DNA from: Candidatus Aminicenantota bacterium | GTDB taxonomy: Bacteria > Acidobacteriota > Aminicenantia > Aminicenantales > Aminicenantaceae | Direction: 5' to 3' | DNA length: 60,338 nt | Assembly: GCA_021162615.1 (NCBI GenBank) | Contig: JAGGYH010000130.1 | Coordinates: forward strand, 1 to 60,338 | Part shown: positions 1 through 8,406 of the stretch, piece by piece | Layout of the letters: each line of letters opens with the position of its first letter | How positions within the stretch are numbered: position 1 is the stretch's first letter | Notes under the pieces: generated by a model | Database searches by the model: none | Seen by the model: only the letters and a program-made list of their open reading frames with translations | Told to the model about the DNA's origin: nothing | Made by a program: the position numbers and the translations under genes

Positions 1-214
1 AGAGCCCGAGAAGGGGAGGCAGCGAGTCCAAAGGACGAGCGTTGGAAGGGGAAAGTTGTGTTTTCCCCTCCAAAAGAACGGTGTGGAAAAATCAGCGGGC
101 TGAAGAACCAGCTTGCCTGATGAAAGTCGGGAGCACAGACCACACCTGAACTCCATATAGGCTCGCCTTTATGGTAAAAAATGAACACCGCCATTTTATT
201 ATGAATAGATCAGG
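1..214 (+). repeat. Right portion of dispersed inverted-repeat element (copy A), left end outside the window
   Basis: The segment 168-214 matches the right half of the repeat family seen complete at 15876-15976. It has GGCTCGCCT, an A-run/ATG...CAT/T-run hairpin and the terminal TGAATAGATCAGG, followed by a TTAG target-site tetranucleotide at 215-218. No left end is visible, so the copy starts upstream of the window or is rearranged. Bases 1-150 are unlike the other copies but highly structured: a 12-bp hairpin (42-54 with 62-73), a perfect 7-bp pairing (80-86 with 140-146) and an enclosed GAAA-tetraloop hairpin (116-121 with 126-131). Bases 219-286 hold no gene I can support. Confidence 0.6.
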
Positions 215-286
215 TTAGAACAGCAAATGAGAATTTTAGTACGGCTGTTGGGTGCTCGTCAATCATCTCCCTCTGTTCACCGGCTC

Positions 287-2431
287 TCACCGGATAGTTA
301 TATGGCTGCTGTTTGTTTCAAATTCCAAGTTTTCTCCCGTAGTGCTGTGGCATGAGTATCCTGACACGGATATCGAACATTCCCCTGAGGCTATAGGCCT
401 AAAAAAAAGTATCGCTAAAATTCCCGATCCTTTAAATCCGGAAGCCATATCAGGACTCGAAAATCCGATTGTACAAATGCCTGAAGAATTGTCCGTATTT
501 TCCAGGAAAGAAGGATTCTCTCCAAGGTTTTCTATGATATTTCCTTTTTTGACTTCAGTTAATTCCAAGACCTTAGAGTCAAATGAAAGATTCAAAGACA
601 TGTTCTGGACTTCTTTTCCTGATGAGAAGTTGATCCTTACTTGAATATTCCTCTCTTTCGTTCCCTTGTATTCAGGAGGATAAAGAGTCATCCTGTTGGC
701 TTCAAGATTTTGTTCATCTCTCGGAACTGTATCGATCTGCTTCGCAACCATCCCTCTCTGCTGAAGCATTTCTTTCCGTGTCATATCACTTGACAATCCT
801 GCGGAAAAGCCTTTGTCAAGGTTCATCCATACAGGCTTGTAGTCATCATCTCTTAGTGGTATTGAACGAATAATATAAGGCGTAATGGTCAACACCACAT
901 CCGTTTGCTTGATTTCCTGGTCCATATTCGAAAACAGACCTCCGATTAAAGGAATGTTCTTTAATCCGGCGATCCCTTTCAAGGTCCTTCGTTCCTCATC
1001 CTTAAGAAGTCCGGCCAACAGGTTTGTCTCCCCTTCTTTCAGCCTAATCGTGTTCTTCACTTCCCGTGTTGAAATAATAGGGAGGTCGCCAAATCCAGAC
1101 CCTCCCAGAGCTTTGATCTTTACTTCCATCTCAAGGGTTATTTCCTTCTCAAAATGGATCTCCGGCGTTATATAGATCTCTATCCCAACATTTTTATAAG
1201 TAAATGAAGTGATGGGTTGTTGGCTGACTCCCCCTGCAGCTATGGGAGAAAATGTGGTCTGAGGAATCGGGACCTCATCGCCGACAACATACTCGATTTT
1301 TTCTCCTTCCACACCGCGAAGCCTGGGCTGGGCTATGATCTTGGTATCTGCATCTGATTCCAAAAACTGGAGCATCCCAACAGGAAGGCTGACTTGAAAA
1401 TTTCCAGCTTTGGAAAAATCAATCTCATCCACGCCGATCCAACCCGAGCTCTCATCTCCTCCAGACGTGACGGCCCTTCCGCCCACAGCATAGGAATCAA
1501 GACTGAGCCCGAGATTCCTTGTTATTTTCCGTGAGACTTCCATGATTTCCAGGTCAATCATGACCTCTCCTTTGGGCTTATCCCACAGCTTAATCAATTT
1601 CTCTGCCGTATCAAGCACATCCGGCGTGTCCTTTATTGTTATGGAATTCAAGGTCTCATCTATCGATATTTGCGGAACCCGGGACAAGCTGCGCAGCATT
1701 TGAAGCAACGAACCCTGTATATTTGCCACTTTAACATTAGAAAGATAAAAAGTCCTCACAGCCACAATATCATATTTGGCTCTGTTCTGAGGCGTATCCG
1801 GCACAACCAACACTGTTTTCTCATCTATGATTCTGAAAAAATTCTGGGACGTAAGACACAGCATGTTCAAAGCTTCCAGAAAAGTCATGCCTTCCAGATC
1901 AATGGATGAAAGCATGTCATGAAACTGAGAATCAAACAAGATGTTCACATCCGCATGTTTCCCCAGCGCCATAAATATGGAGCGGAGATCCGTCTCCTCT
2001 ATAAATTTCAACACTATTTTCTGATCACTGACCCTGAGCCCTATAGGAGGCTTTATCTTTTCCCGAACAGATTTCTCATGGGGTACTTCCCCCTCTTTCA
2101 GCATCTTTGCCTCTTCCAAGATCATCCGGTTTTCAGGATCATAGGAGAGAGCCTGTCGGTACTCTTCAAGGGCCTGGTCCTTCTGCCCCTGTGCGGCCAG
2201 ATGCCTGGCCTTATACAGATGCTCGTTCCTGGCTGCGGTTTCAGCCCGGAAAAGCGCCAGCCTGTAAACCGAATTTTGAGGGTCCTCCAGCAGGGCCTGC
2301 TCATAAAACCGGATAGCTTCATCCCAGTTTTGAGCCATTTCCGCCTTAATCCCTTCTTTGTAGTACCAGCTAAAGGTCGCACACCCCCACAAAATCATGA
2401 GAGAAATAACGCATAATATATATTTTTTCAT
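287..2431 (-). CDS. gspD: Secretin (GspD/PilQ family) lipoprotein with N-terminal TPR and C-terminal cohesin-like domain
   Basis: Outer-membrane channel of the type II secretion / type IV pilus-like machine encoded by this operon. The 714-residue protein opens with a lipoprotein signal (hydrophobic stretch ending LWGC, Cys at about 17). About two TPR units follow (25-110), then the secretin N0/STN and N1 domains (about 130-290). The beta-barrel domain (about 290-530) carries VPIPQTTFSP and the signature around GLLKDEERRTLKGIAGLKNI. Residues after about 590 form a beta-rich segment resembling the cohesin fold, unusual for classical GspD. It is the last gene of the operon; its start overlaps the PilP-like gene by 4 bp. 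The fold assignment of the C-terminus is inference. Confidence 0.93.
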   Translation of the reverse strand: MKKYILCVISLMILWGCATFSWYYKEGIKAEMAQNWDEAIRFYEQALLEDPQNSVYRLALFRAETAARNEHLYKARHLAAQGQKDQALEEYRQALSYDPENRMILEEAKMLKEGEVPHEKSVREKIKPPIGLRVSDQKIVLKFIEETDLRSIFMALGKHADVNILFDSQFHDMLSSIDLEGMTFLEALNMLCLTSQNFFRIIDEKTVLVVPDTPQNRAKYDIVAVRTFYLSNVKVANIQGSLLQMLRSLSRVPQISIDETLNSITIKDTPDVLDTAEKLIKLWDKPKGEVMIDLEIMEVSRKITRNLGLSLDSYAVGGRAVTSGGDESSGWIGVDEIDFSKAGNFQVSLPVGMLQFLESDADTKIIAQPRLRGVEGEKIEYVVGDEVPIPQTTFSPIAAGGVSQQPITSFTYKNVGIEIYITPEIHFEKEITLEMEVKIKALGGSGFGDLPIISTREVKNTIRLKEGETNLLAGLLKDEERRTLKGIAGLKNIPLIGGLFSNMDQEIKQTDVVLTITPYIIRSIPLRDDDYKPVWMNLDKGFSAGLSSDMTRKEMLQQRGMVAKQIDTVPRDEQNLEANRMTLYPPEYKGTKERNIQVRINFSSGKEVQNMSLNLSFDSKVLELTEVKKGNIIENLGENPSFLENTDNSSGICTIGFSSPDMASGFKGSGILAILFFRPIASGECSISVSGYSCHSTTGENLEFETNSSHITIR

Positions 2432-2955
2432 TTTTCTTCCCCCTCTAGTTTTAGTACTCTTTTTTCTGATTCCAATCCTTTAACTGTTACTGCCCTTGAT
2501 GTGATTTCAATGACCTCAATCCCTCCCGGGAGAACATATCCTCTTTCCGCAACCAAAAACTCTCCGTTATAAAGAATCAGGGCCACCTTTTTTTCCAAAG
2601 AAGCCACATATCCAATATATTTCAGATTAAAGCCCTGAATCCCCGGATCCCTTTCCTTTTGCTCTCCGGCATAGGCATCGGCCCTTTGACCTGAATCGTC
2701 GGCTGGTCTATTTGTGCCAGGTATTCCTCTGTTTCCAGAGCCAGAAGGACCTTCCTCTCTTTTTCCTGTAAAAATATTCTTTACAGGCTTCTTCATTTCA
2801 TTTTTTCTTTGTTTGAGTAAATCCACCAGAATAAGTCTCGTCTTCCTGCTTTCATCCCTGCTTTTTTCCTGTACTGTGAATGAAAACAAATGTGTATAGA
2901 AAAAGAACGCAATAAAAACAACAGCTGTTGGTGCCCAAATTTTTTTACTTTGCAT
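2428..2955 (-). CDS. PilP/GspC-like inner-membrane linker of the secretion/pilus machine
   Basis: A 175-residue bitopic protein: a short cytoplasmic head, one membrane segment (about 8-27), a low-complexity charged Gly/Pro/Arg linker (about 55-105), and a C-terminal small beta-domain (about 108-172) starting FNLKYIGYVAS. That domain has the PilP/GspC HR pattern of a repeated strand with a hydrophobic GY...KVALILYNGE core. Such proteins connect the inner-membrane PilN-PilO complex to the secretin. It overlaps the PilO-like gene by 11 bp and the secretin by 4 bp, so translation is probably coupled. The family call rests on order, topology and the C-terminal pattern; overall similarity is low, as usual for this family. 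Confidence 0.7.
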   Translation of the reverse strand: MQSKKIWAPTAVVFIAFFFYTHLFSFTVQEKSRDESRKTRLILVDLLKQRKNEMKKPVKNIFTGKREEGPSGSGNRGIPGTNRPADDSGQRADAYAGEQKERDPGIQGFNLKYIGYVASLEKKVALILYNGEFLVAERGYVLPGGIEVIEITSRAVTVKGLESEKRVLKLEGEEK

Positions 2956-3505
2956 AATAAACCGACAAGGAAAGCCCTAGCCTGACTTTTTCACTCCCTC
3001 TCTCAATATTCTCAAAAATGATTTTATCCGCATATAAGAATCTTTCTAAATTTTCTATTTCAAAGAGAAACCTTTTTATCATCTGATACGATCCCGTGAT
3101 GCTCAAAGATACGGATATGCTCTGTATGGCTTCTTTTGGATTCTCATGATACTCATACCTGATATCAGAAGTCTGTACGCCTGTCTTTTTATACAATCCG
3201 TTAAGGTCTGACCTGATTTTATGAATACTCCTCTCGCCTTGATAAAAATAATGGTCATTTAAATATTTGAGATCCTCTCCTGCTTGGATCCATCTCTCAC
3301 ACTCTTCCCTTTTCTCTGCAGCGGATTTATTTAAATCGGTTAATTCTGCCTCCTTGGAAGAAAAAGCCTGGTGCAAACGGGAGAGGGTCTTTGTTTGCCC
3401 CCCGACAATAAAAATATGAAACAAAACCACAAAAAACAAAAAGAGCCCCATAAAGAAGAGTGTTCTTCGTTCCTTGAGATTTAAAAGACTATTGAGTTTT
3501 GTCAT
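2945..3505 (-). CDS. PilO/GspM-like inner-membrane assembly protein
   Basis: A 186-residue protein with a cytoplasmic N-terminus, one transmembrane helix (about 15-36), a coiled-coil stretch (about 40-85) and a C-terminal ferredoxin-like domain (about 95-186, ISVSLSITGSYQMIKRFLFEIENLERFL). The segment SYQMIKRFLFEIE is typical of PilO. It would heterodimerise with the PilN-like protein encoded just upstream, whose gene it overlaps by 17 bp, and form the periplasmic collar linking the ATPase platform to the secretin. Its length fits the family. The start codon lies inside the preceding gene, consistent with translational coupling. Confidence 0.75.
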   Translation of the reverse strand: MTKLNSLLNLKERRTLFFMGLFLFFVVLFHIFIVGGQTKTLSRLHQAFSSKEAELTDLNKSAAEKREECERWIQAGEDLKYLNDHYFYQGERSIHKIRSDLNGLYKKTGVQTSDIRYEYHENPKEAIQSISVSLSITGSYQMIKRFLFEIENLERFLYADKIIFENIERGSEKVRLGLSLSVYYAK

Positions 3506-4055
3506 AATCCAAAGATATTTCTGAAATAAAAGAGCCTGTTTCGCCCTTTCTTTCCCTAATAAGCCTTACGCAGCTGAAATCCATGGCGTATAAATTGTCA
3601 ATGAATTGAAACAGAGGATCCAATCCTGTTGAAGCCACTTCCAGTTTGACCTGCGTTTTAAAATCTCCCATTTCAACAGGAGATATGGAAACAATATAGC
3701 AGCCGTCAGGAAGAGATTCTTCCAATGCTGTGAACATCTCTGTCCAGGAAAAAGCTTTTTGAGAAATAAGATGATTGATAAACTTGACTCTGGAAAGATT
3801 CTCCTGGGAAAGCTTATCGACTTGTGTGATATATCCCCTCTCCTCTCTCCTTATATGATTGATTTTATTCTCAATCCCGGTTAAAGCCATCTCCATATCT
3901 TGAATGTCATTTCTGTTTTTCCAAAAAACGGTCAGCCCTATGATAAGCCATAAAACAGAGAGGCCTCCTATGAAAAAAAACAGCGATCGAAACAATTTCC
4001 TGTTTCTCAATGGATTCCCAGCAAGATTCAGGTTCAATCGTCTCTTTCCTTTCAT
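3489..4055 (-). CDS. PilN/GspL-C-terminal-like inner-membrane assembly protein
   Basis: A 188-residue bitopic protein. A short basic N-terminus containing the LNLAGNPLRNRK stretch resembles the PilN motif that binds PilM (typically INLLPWR-type). One transmembrane helix follows (about 25-46), then a coiled coil (50-90) and a ferredoxin-like domain (100-185). The gene begins within the last codons of the PilM-like gene (4-bp overlap) and overlaps the PilO-like gene. PilM and PilN together correspond to the cytoplasmic and periplasmic halves of GspL in type II systems; this operon keeps them as separate genes, as type IV pilus operons do. Confidence 0.75.
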   Translation of the reverse strand: MKGKRRLNLNLAGNPLRNRKLFRSLFFFIGGLSVLWLIIGLTVFWKNRNDIQDMEMALTGIENKINHIRREERGYITQVDKLSQENLSRVKFINHLISQKAFSWTEMFTALEESLPDGCYIVSISPVEMGDFKTQVKLEVASTGLDPLFQFIDNLYAMDFSCVRLIRERKGETGSFISEISLDYDKTQ

Positions 4056-4987
4056 AACAGCACACCCAAAACAGGAGAAAGCCTATCCTTCTCCTCCGGA
4101 TTCAGATTGACATCTAAGTTAGAACCTATTTTATGAAAGGAACATTCACATTCTTTCTCTGCTTTCTCGATGAAGCTATCATATCCTTCAATCCCGCTTC
4201 TTATCCAAAATTTCATTTCCCTGCGGTCCAGTCCTTCAGCGGTAAAATTCAGCGTCTTCTCAACTTCATCAAAAACATCCCCCATTTTATCCTGGATGGT
4301 TCCGGTACCCCCTGTTTTGAAATCAAACCTTTTCTGTCTGTAAAGAATGAATTCAGCGTCTTTATACAAAGACAAGGAAAATGACTCTTTCTCAATATTC
4401 AGCAGAAGGCCATTTTTCTCAGATCCGATATCCAGTAAGTTTATCAAACCGACGGATGGGGGAACAGCTTTTCTTACATTAAATCCAAACTGCAGGAAAA
4501 ACTCTTCATACTCTTTGATTATATTTGTCCTCGTTAGGATAACCAAAGCTCTTAACCCTGAACCTTTTGGAAAAAGGTCATAAGAAATTCTTGAGTCTTC
4601 AGGTAAAAAAGGCATTCTCTTCTTTATTCTGAAGCGGATGATCTGTTCTCTTTCCCGCAAGGCACTGGGAAGAGAATCAAAAGAAAAAGTAAATGTCTTC
4701 TGAGATAACTCCGGAAAAATCAAAGCTATATCCTTATTGTTCAAACGCATGTTACGGGCCGCTTTTGAAAATTCTCCTTTTAAGACATCCGGCTTAATAA
4801 TATTTTTTTCAATAAAAGAGGGCTGAACAACACCATCCGGGATATCACACACATATGAATCAACAGTGCTTTTTTCCTTTGCTGAAAGACGGACTCCATA
4901 TATGTAATTCGAGGAAATAGAGAAACCGGATAAAAGCTTAGGTGGTGCGGAAAAGAAGTTGATAAATTTATCCCAAAACAGATTCAT
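4052..4987 (-). CDS. PilM/GspL-like actin-fold protein of the secretion/pilus platform
   Basis: A 311-residue cytoplasmic protein with no membrane segment. The N-terminal part (LLSGFSISSNYIYGVRLSAK) and the central IIRFRIKKRMPFLPEDSRISYDLFPKG segment match the PilM pattern, where the equivalent of the FRxxKxMPF stretch docks partner proteins. Phosphate-binding motifs of active actin-like ATPases are weak, as in GspL. It lies 32 bp downstream of gspE and overlaps the PilN-like gene by 4 bp. It probably recruits the GspE ATPase to the membrane through PilN. Classical GspL would be fused to a membrane anchor; here it is not. Confidence 0.75.
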   Translation of the reverse strand: MNLFWDKFINFFSAPPKLLSGFSISSNYIYGVRLSAKEKSTVDSYVCDIPDGVVQPSFIEKNIIKPDVLKGEFSKAARNMRLNNKDIALIFPELSQKTFTFSFDSLPSALREREQIIRFRIKKRMPFLPEDSRISYDLFPKGSGLRALVILTRTNIIKEYEEFFLQFGFNVRKAVPPSVGLINLLDIGSEKNGLLLNIEKESFSLSLYKDAEFILYRQKRFDFKTGGTGTIQDKMGDVFDEVEKTLNFTAEGLDRREMKFWIRSGIEGYDSFIEKAEKECECSFHKIGSNLDVNLNPEEKDRLSPVLGVLL

Positions 4988-5019
4988 TTTTCATTCCATT
5001 TGCTTTTATAACAGAAAAT

Positions 5020-6642
5020 TCACTCAACGAACGTAACCTTATTCAGTTCTCTTAAGCTGGTCATCCCTTGAAGGACTTTATCCATACCAACCTGCCTTAA
5101 AAATGTCATTCCTTCCTGTTTTGCTCTTTTCTTGACCTCGGATAAGGGCTTTTTATCCAGAACCATTTCTCTTATCTCATCAGAAAGCTCAAGAAACTCT
5201 GCAATGGCTGTTCTCCCTTTATAACCGGTAAAATGGCACTCTTCGCATCCCCTCGCCTCATAAAAAACATGATCTCTGTACTGCTCAGGCTTCAATCCTG
5301 ATTCAATAAGCTGCTGCTCGCTGATCTGTTCTTTTTGCTTGCACTTTGGGCAGAGAATTCTCACGAGGCGTTGAGCAAGCACCCCATTGAGTGCGGATAT
5401 AAAGCTGTACGGATCCACTTTCATATGAAGAAAGCGCCCGATAACATCAAAGACATTGTTGGCATGTACTGTTGTAAAAACCAAATGTCCTGTCAGCGCC
5501 GACTGGATAGCTATCTGGGCTGTTTCAGGGTCTCTGATTTCTCCGACCATGATTTTGTCCGGGTCATGTCTTAAAATAGAACGAAGCCCGCGGGCAAAAG
5601 TCAGTCCTTTTTTTTCATTGACCGGAATCTGTGTAATCCCATCTATCTGGTATTCAACTGGGTCTTCGATGGTCACGATCTTATCTTCAGGCGATTTTAT
5701 TTCGGTTAATGCCGCATAAAGAGTGGTGGTTTTCCCGCTTCCTGTCGGACCGGTCACGAGCAGCATACCATAAGGTTTGACGATATACCTCTTTAATGTA
5801 TGGAGGACTTCCTTTGAAAATCCCAGCATATCCAGCTTTAATTCGGAAACAGCCTCGGTTATCATCTCTTTATCAAGTATTCGTATGACAGCGTCTTCTC
5901 CATAAATACTGGGCATAATGGATACTCTGAAATCAATCCCCTTATCCTTCACTTTAAGCCTGAACTTTCCGTCTTGAGGAACACGCCGCTCCGCAATATC
6001 CAGATCTGACATGACTTTAATACGTGAAATTATAGGCGATTGAAATTTCTTGTCGATATGATCTATGGCTTCGCTGAGAACTCCGTCTATCCGGTACTTT
6101 ATGACCAAGTCATCTTCTTTAGACTCGATATGAACATCGCTGGCTCTTCTTTGAACAGCGGTGAATATGATTGAATTGACTAATTTTATTATGGAGCCGT
6201 CCTGGTCTGCCAGTTTTTCCGCTGAGATGGTGTCTTCATCTGTCTGTTCATCTTTCCCTATGATCTGCACCACATATCCTTCTGTGGCATCCCTTAGCAC
6301 CTGTAATGCGGCTTCGCTTTTTCTCAATGCTTCAAAAATCCCCCTCTCTGAAGATACAAATACGTTTACTTTTTTACCCAAAAAGGACTCAATGGAATCT
6401 ATGACAGATATGTCCGAAGGGTCACTCACCGCGATTTTTACGCTGTTCCCATTTTCCTCAAAAGGAATAAACTTTGACCTGTACAGGAAATCCACAGGAA
6501 AAGACTGAACCAATTCCCTGTTGATAGGTACATCAGAAAGGTCGATATAAGAAATCTTATATTTCTCAGCCATTTCTTTTGCTTTGAGCTCTGCATCCTT
6601 AAATGACTTAGGCTTCTTATCCTGTTTGTTATTTCTCATCAT
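5020..6642 (-). CDS. gspE: Secretion/pilus assembly ATPase, GspE/PilB family
   Basis: A 540-residue hexameric ATPase that powers assembly of the pseudopilus or pilus. An N1E/MshEN-type domain (about 25-150) is followed by the catalytic core: Asp-box region (RASDVHIESKEDDLVIKYRIDG, about 166-188), Walker A GPTGSGKTT (298-306), Walker B and His-box (TGHLVFTTVHANN), and a C-terminal tetracysteine zinc site (CPKC...CEEC). The zinc site is typical of GspE/PilB and not of the retraction ATPase PilT. The start overlaps gspF by 4 bp. No PilT-like paralogue is present in the window, so a retracting pilus is not supported by this locus alone. Confidence 0.95.
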   Translation of the reverse strand: MMRNNKQDKKPKSFKDAELKAKEMAEKYKISYIDLSDVPINRELVQSFPVDFLYRSKFIPFEENGNSVKIAVSDPSDISVIDSIESFLGKKVNVFVSSERGIFEALRKSEAALQVLRDATEGYVVQIIGKDEQTDEDTISAEKLADQDGSIIKLVNSIIFTAVQRRASDVHIESKEDDLVIKYRIDGVLSEAIDHIDKKFQSPIISRIKVMSDLDIAERRVPQDGKFRLKVKDKGIDFRVSIMPSIYGEDAVIRILDKEMITEAVSELKLDMLGFSKEVLHTLKRYIVKPYGMLLVTGPTGSGKTTTLYAALTEIKSPEDKIVTIEDPVEYQIDGITQIPVNEKKGLTFARGLRSILRHDPDKIMVGEIRDPETAQIAIQSALTGHLVFTTVHANNVFDVIGRFLHMKVDPYSFISALNGVLAQRLVRILCPKCKQKEQISEQQLIESGLKPEQYRDHVFYEARGCEECHFTGYKGRTAIAEFLELSDEIREMVLDKKPLSEVKKRAKQEGMTFLRQVGMDKVLQGMTSLRELNKVTFVE

Positions 6643-7847
6643 CCCGCTACTCTTATGATATTGAAAATAGGCAAATACACAGACAAAAGCATGCCTGCGA
6701 CCACCAAACCCATCAATACAATGATAATGGGTTCAACCAGAGAAACGAATCGGTCAACTTTAGCCTGAACCCTTTGGTCATAGACATCAGCTGTATCAAA
6801 CAGCATCCCTTCCAGATTTGCAGAAGTCTCTCCCACTTTTATCATATCCAAAGCCAGGGACGAAAAGCATTCGGTTCTCTCAAGGGATTTTGAGATATTT
6901 TCCCCGTTTTTTATGTCATCCTGAATATTTCTCATCCTGTGAAAAATATAATGATTGGGAACTGACCGGCGCGCAATATCAATGGAAGACAATAAAGAAA
7001 TACCCCCGCTCAGAAGCAGCCCTAATGTGCGGCAGAATTGGGAAATGGAGGATTCCCTCCATATAACTCCGCCGTAAGGCAGATGAAGCTTCAGCTTATC
7101 TATCCCTACAAGAGCTCTTTCATTCTTCTTTATCCGAAGAAAAGCAGCAACCATCAGTAAAAGCAAAATCAATATCAGGGGAAAAATCCTCTGCATGGTC
7201 ATGGAAAAAGACAGCAAAGCCTGAGTAATGACAGGAAGTTTAGCTCCAAATCCGGAATAAAAATCAGAAAATCTCGGTATGATAAAATTGACAAGCAGTA
7301 AAATCAGAACAAAGGAAAAAACGACAAGTACAGTCGGGTACATCAGTGCTGTTTTTATCCTTTCCTTTGCCTGGGATAATACCTTTTTGTATCCGATATA
7401 ACGCTTTATTGTCTCCGGCAAATTTCCCCCTTTTTCTCCTGCCATAATGGACGCAATATAGACCGTGGGAAAATAACGGCTGTGTTGTGAAAAAGCTTCT
7501 GAAAGAGAGCTGCCGCTTTTAACCTTTTCTTCTACTTCCATCAACACTTCTTTAAGCCTTATATCCCTTATGCGGCCGGTAACGATCTCTATACATTTCA
7601 GAACAGGATATCCGGCTTTAAGAAGAGCCACAAGCTCCTGATTAAACATGATAAACTCGTTATCTTTGAGTCTTTTTTCATGGGGAAAAACAGCGATCCT
7701 TATTTTTTTCCAATCTCGTTTAACTGAAAGAATACAGAAGCCTCTTTCCCTGAAGTGCCTGCAGCAAGCCTCGGATGTCGGCGCCAGAAAAGTTTCTGAA
7801 AAGACCTCTCCCGTCTCAGCTGCTACCCTGCAATTATAATAAGGCAT
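6639..7847 (-). CDS. gspF: Inner-membrane platform protein, GspF/PilC family
   Basis: A 402-residue polytopic protein forming the inner-membrane platform on which the GspE ATPase acts. It has the duplicated GspF domain architecture (repeats about 65-190 and 270-390), each ending in a hydrophobic hairpin (about 165-195, 215-240 and 372-395). The signature FxxxLxxLLxAGxPxL appears as FNQELVALLKAGYPVL, and again as FCRTLGLLLSGGISLL. It is the first gene of the operon; a near-consensus promoter lies 33 bp upstream of the ATG. A GGAGG-like sequence is present in the leader but unusually far (about 25 nt) from the start codon. Confidence 0.93.
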   Translation of the reverse strand: MPYYNCRVAAETGEVFSETFLAPTSEACCRHFRERGFCILSVKRDWKKIRIAVFPHEKRLKDNEFIMFNQELVALLKAGYPVLKCIEIVTGRIRDIRLKEVLMEVEEKVKSGSSLSEAFSQHSRYFPTVYIASIMAGEKGGNLPETIKRYIGYKKVLSQAKERIKTALMYPTVLVVFSFVLILLLVNFIIPRFSDFYSGFGAKLPVITQALLSFSMTMQRIFPLILILLLLMVAAFLRIKKNERALVGIDKLKLHLPYGGVIWRESSISQFCRTLGLLLSGGISLLSSIDIARRSVPNHYIFHRMRNIQDDIKNGENISKSLERTECFSSLALDMIKVGETSANLEGMLFDTADVYDQRVQAKVDRFVSLVEPIIIVLMGLVVAGMLLSVYLPIFNIIRVAG

Positions 7848-7880
7848 ATCAAACCATCAAACCTCTTGAAAAGCACCTCC

Positions 7881-7909
7881 ATATTAATTAATCATACTGT
7901 TTTTGTCAA
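7881..7909 (-). promoter_or_regulatory. Sigma-70-type promoter of the secretion operon
   Basis: On the minus strand, TTGACA (7904-7909), a 17-bp spacer and TAATAT (7881-7886) lie upstream of gspF. Predicted transcription start is near 7874, giving a leader of about 27 nt. Confidence 0.75.
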
Positions 7910-8011
7910 TTGAGGGAAAACTCTTGAAACAATCATCATAACACTTCAGAACCGGATGACAGCTCAGAGGAAAAGAGGGAAATCAGTCCTTACCGCCCCC
8001 ACTGATGTGTA

Positions 8012-8040
8012 TTGACAAACACTTAACAAATCCTTATTTT
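8012..8040 (+). promoter_or_regulatory. Sigma-70-type promoter of the orphan/two-component operon
   Basis: TTGACA (8012-8017), a 17-bp spacer and TATTTT (8035-8040). The predicted start site at about 8047 is one base before the ATG at 8048, so the transcript would be leaderless for that gene. It is divergent from the secretion-operon promoter, about 100 bp away. Confidence 0.7.
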
Positions 8041-8047
8041 TAAAGTT

Positions 8048-8338
8048 ATGAAGAAACATGTCTTAGTTGATATCATCCTGTTTTTTCTTTTATCATCCTT
8101 TGTTTCTTTATATAAAGTCCCCTTTCAGCTCTCCTCATCTATGGGCCAGGGGAATATGAACGGGCTTCCTTTCCAGACAGTCCAAAACAAGGAAAAAGAG
8201 ACCGACTATATGACCACCCTGCTTGAAAGAAATCCCGAACCACTGGGCCTTAAAGAAAATCCTGTTTTAAGAAGATATCTTTCTCAACAACCTATAAGCT
8301 GGGCCATAAGAGCTGAAAAGGGTCATATACTGCACTGA
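8048..8338 (+). CDS. Small exported or membrane-anchored protein of unknown function
   Basis: I do not recognise this 96-residue protein. It starts MKKHVLVDIILFFLLSSFVS, a signal-peptide or membrane-anchor sequence. A polar region follows, then a C-terminal stretch with basic and aromatic residues (ENPVLRRYLSQQPISWAIRA). It is the first gene after a strong promoter and precedes the PDZ histidine kinase by 68 bp, suggesting a joint transcript and possibly a sensory or accessory role. There is no Shine-Dalgarno sequence and the promoter -10 box ends only 7 bp before the ATG, so translation would be leaderless. Evidence that it is a real gene is its promoter and clean N-terminal signal; no homology is claimed. 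Confidence 0.5.
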   Translation: MKKHVLVDIILFFLLSSFVSLYKVPFQLSSSMGQGNMNGLPFQTVQNKEKETDYMTTLLERNPEPLGLKENPVLRRYLSQQPISWAIRAEKGHILH

Positions 8339-8406
8339 ATATGTTTGTGACAATAATGATTCACTGTTTTGGATTCCAGGCCCCTAAAAACGATCTGTAA
8401 TACAAG

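Noticed and set aside
111-134. GAAA-tetraloop hairpin suggestive of group II intron domain V
   Set aside because: The two-base bulge is on the wrong side, the lower AGC...GUUC stem is missing and no maturase gene is near.
252-644. 130-codon plus-strand frame over the secretin C-terminus
   Set aside because: Antisense to a clear secretin gene, no ribosome-binding site, sequence has no protein-family character; typical shadow frame.
5224-5245. TGGCAC-like sigma-54 site in gspE, and similar ones at about 18286 and 29870
   Set aside because: Inside strongly conserved coding sequence with no gene start downstream; expected by chance in this amount of sequence.
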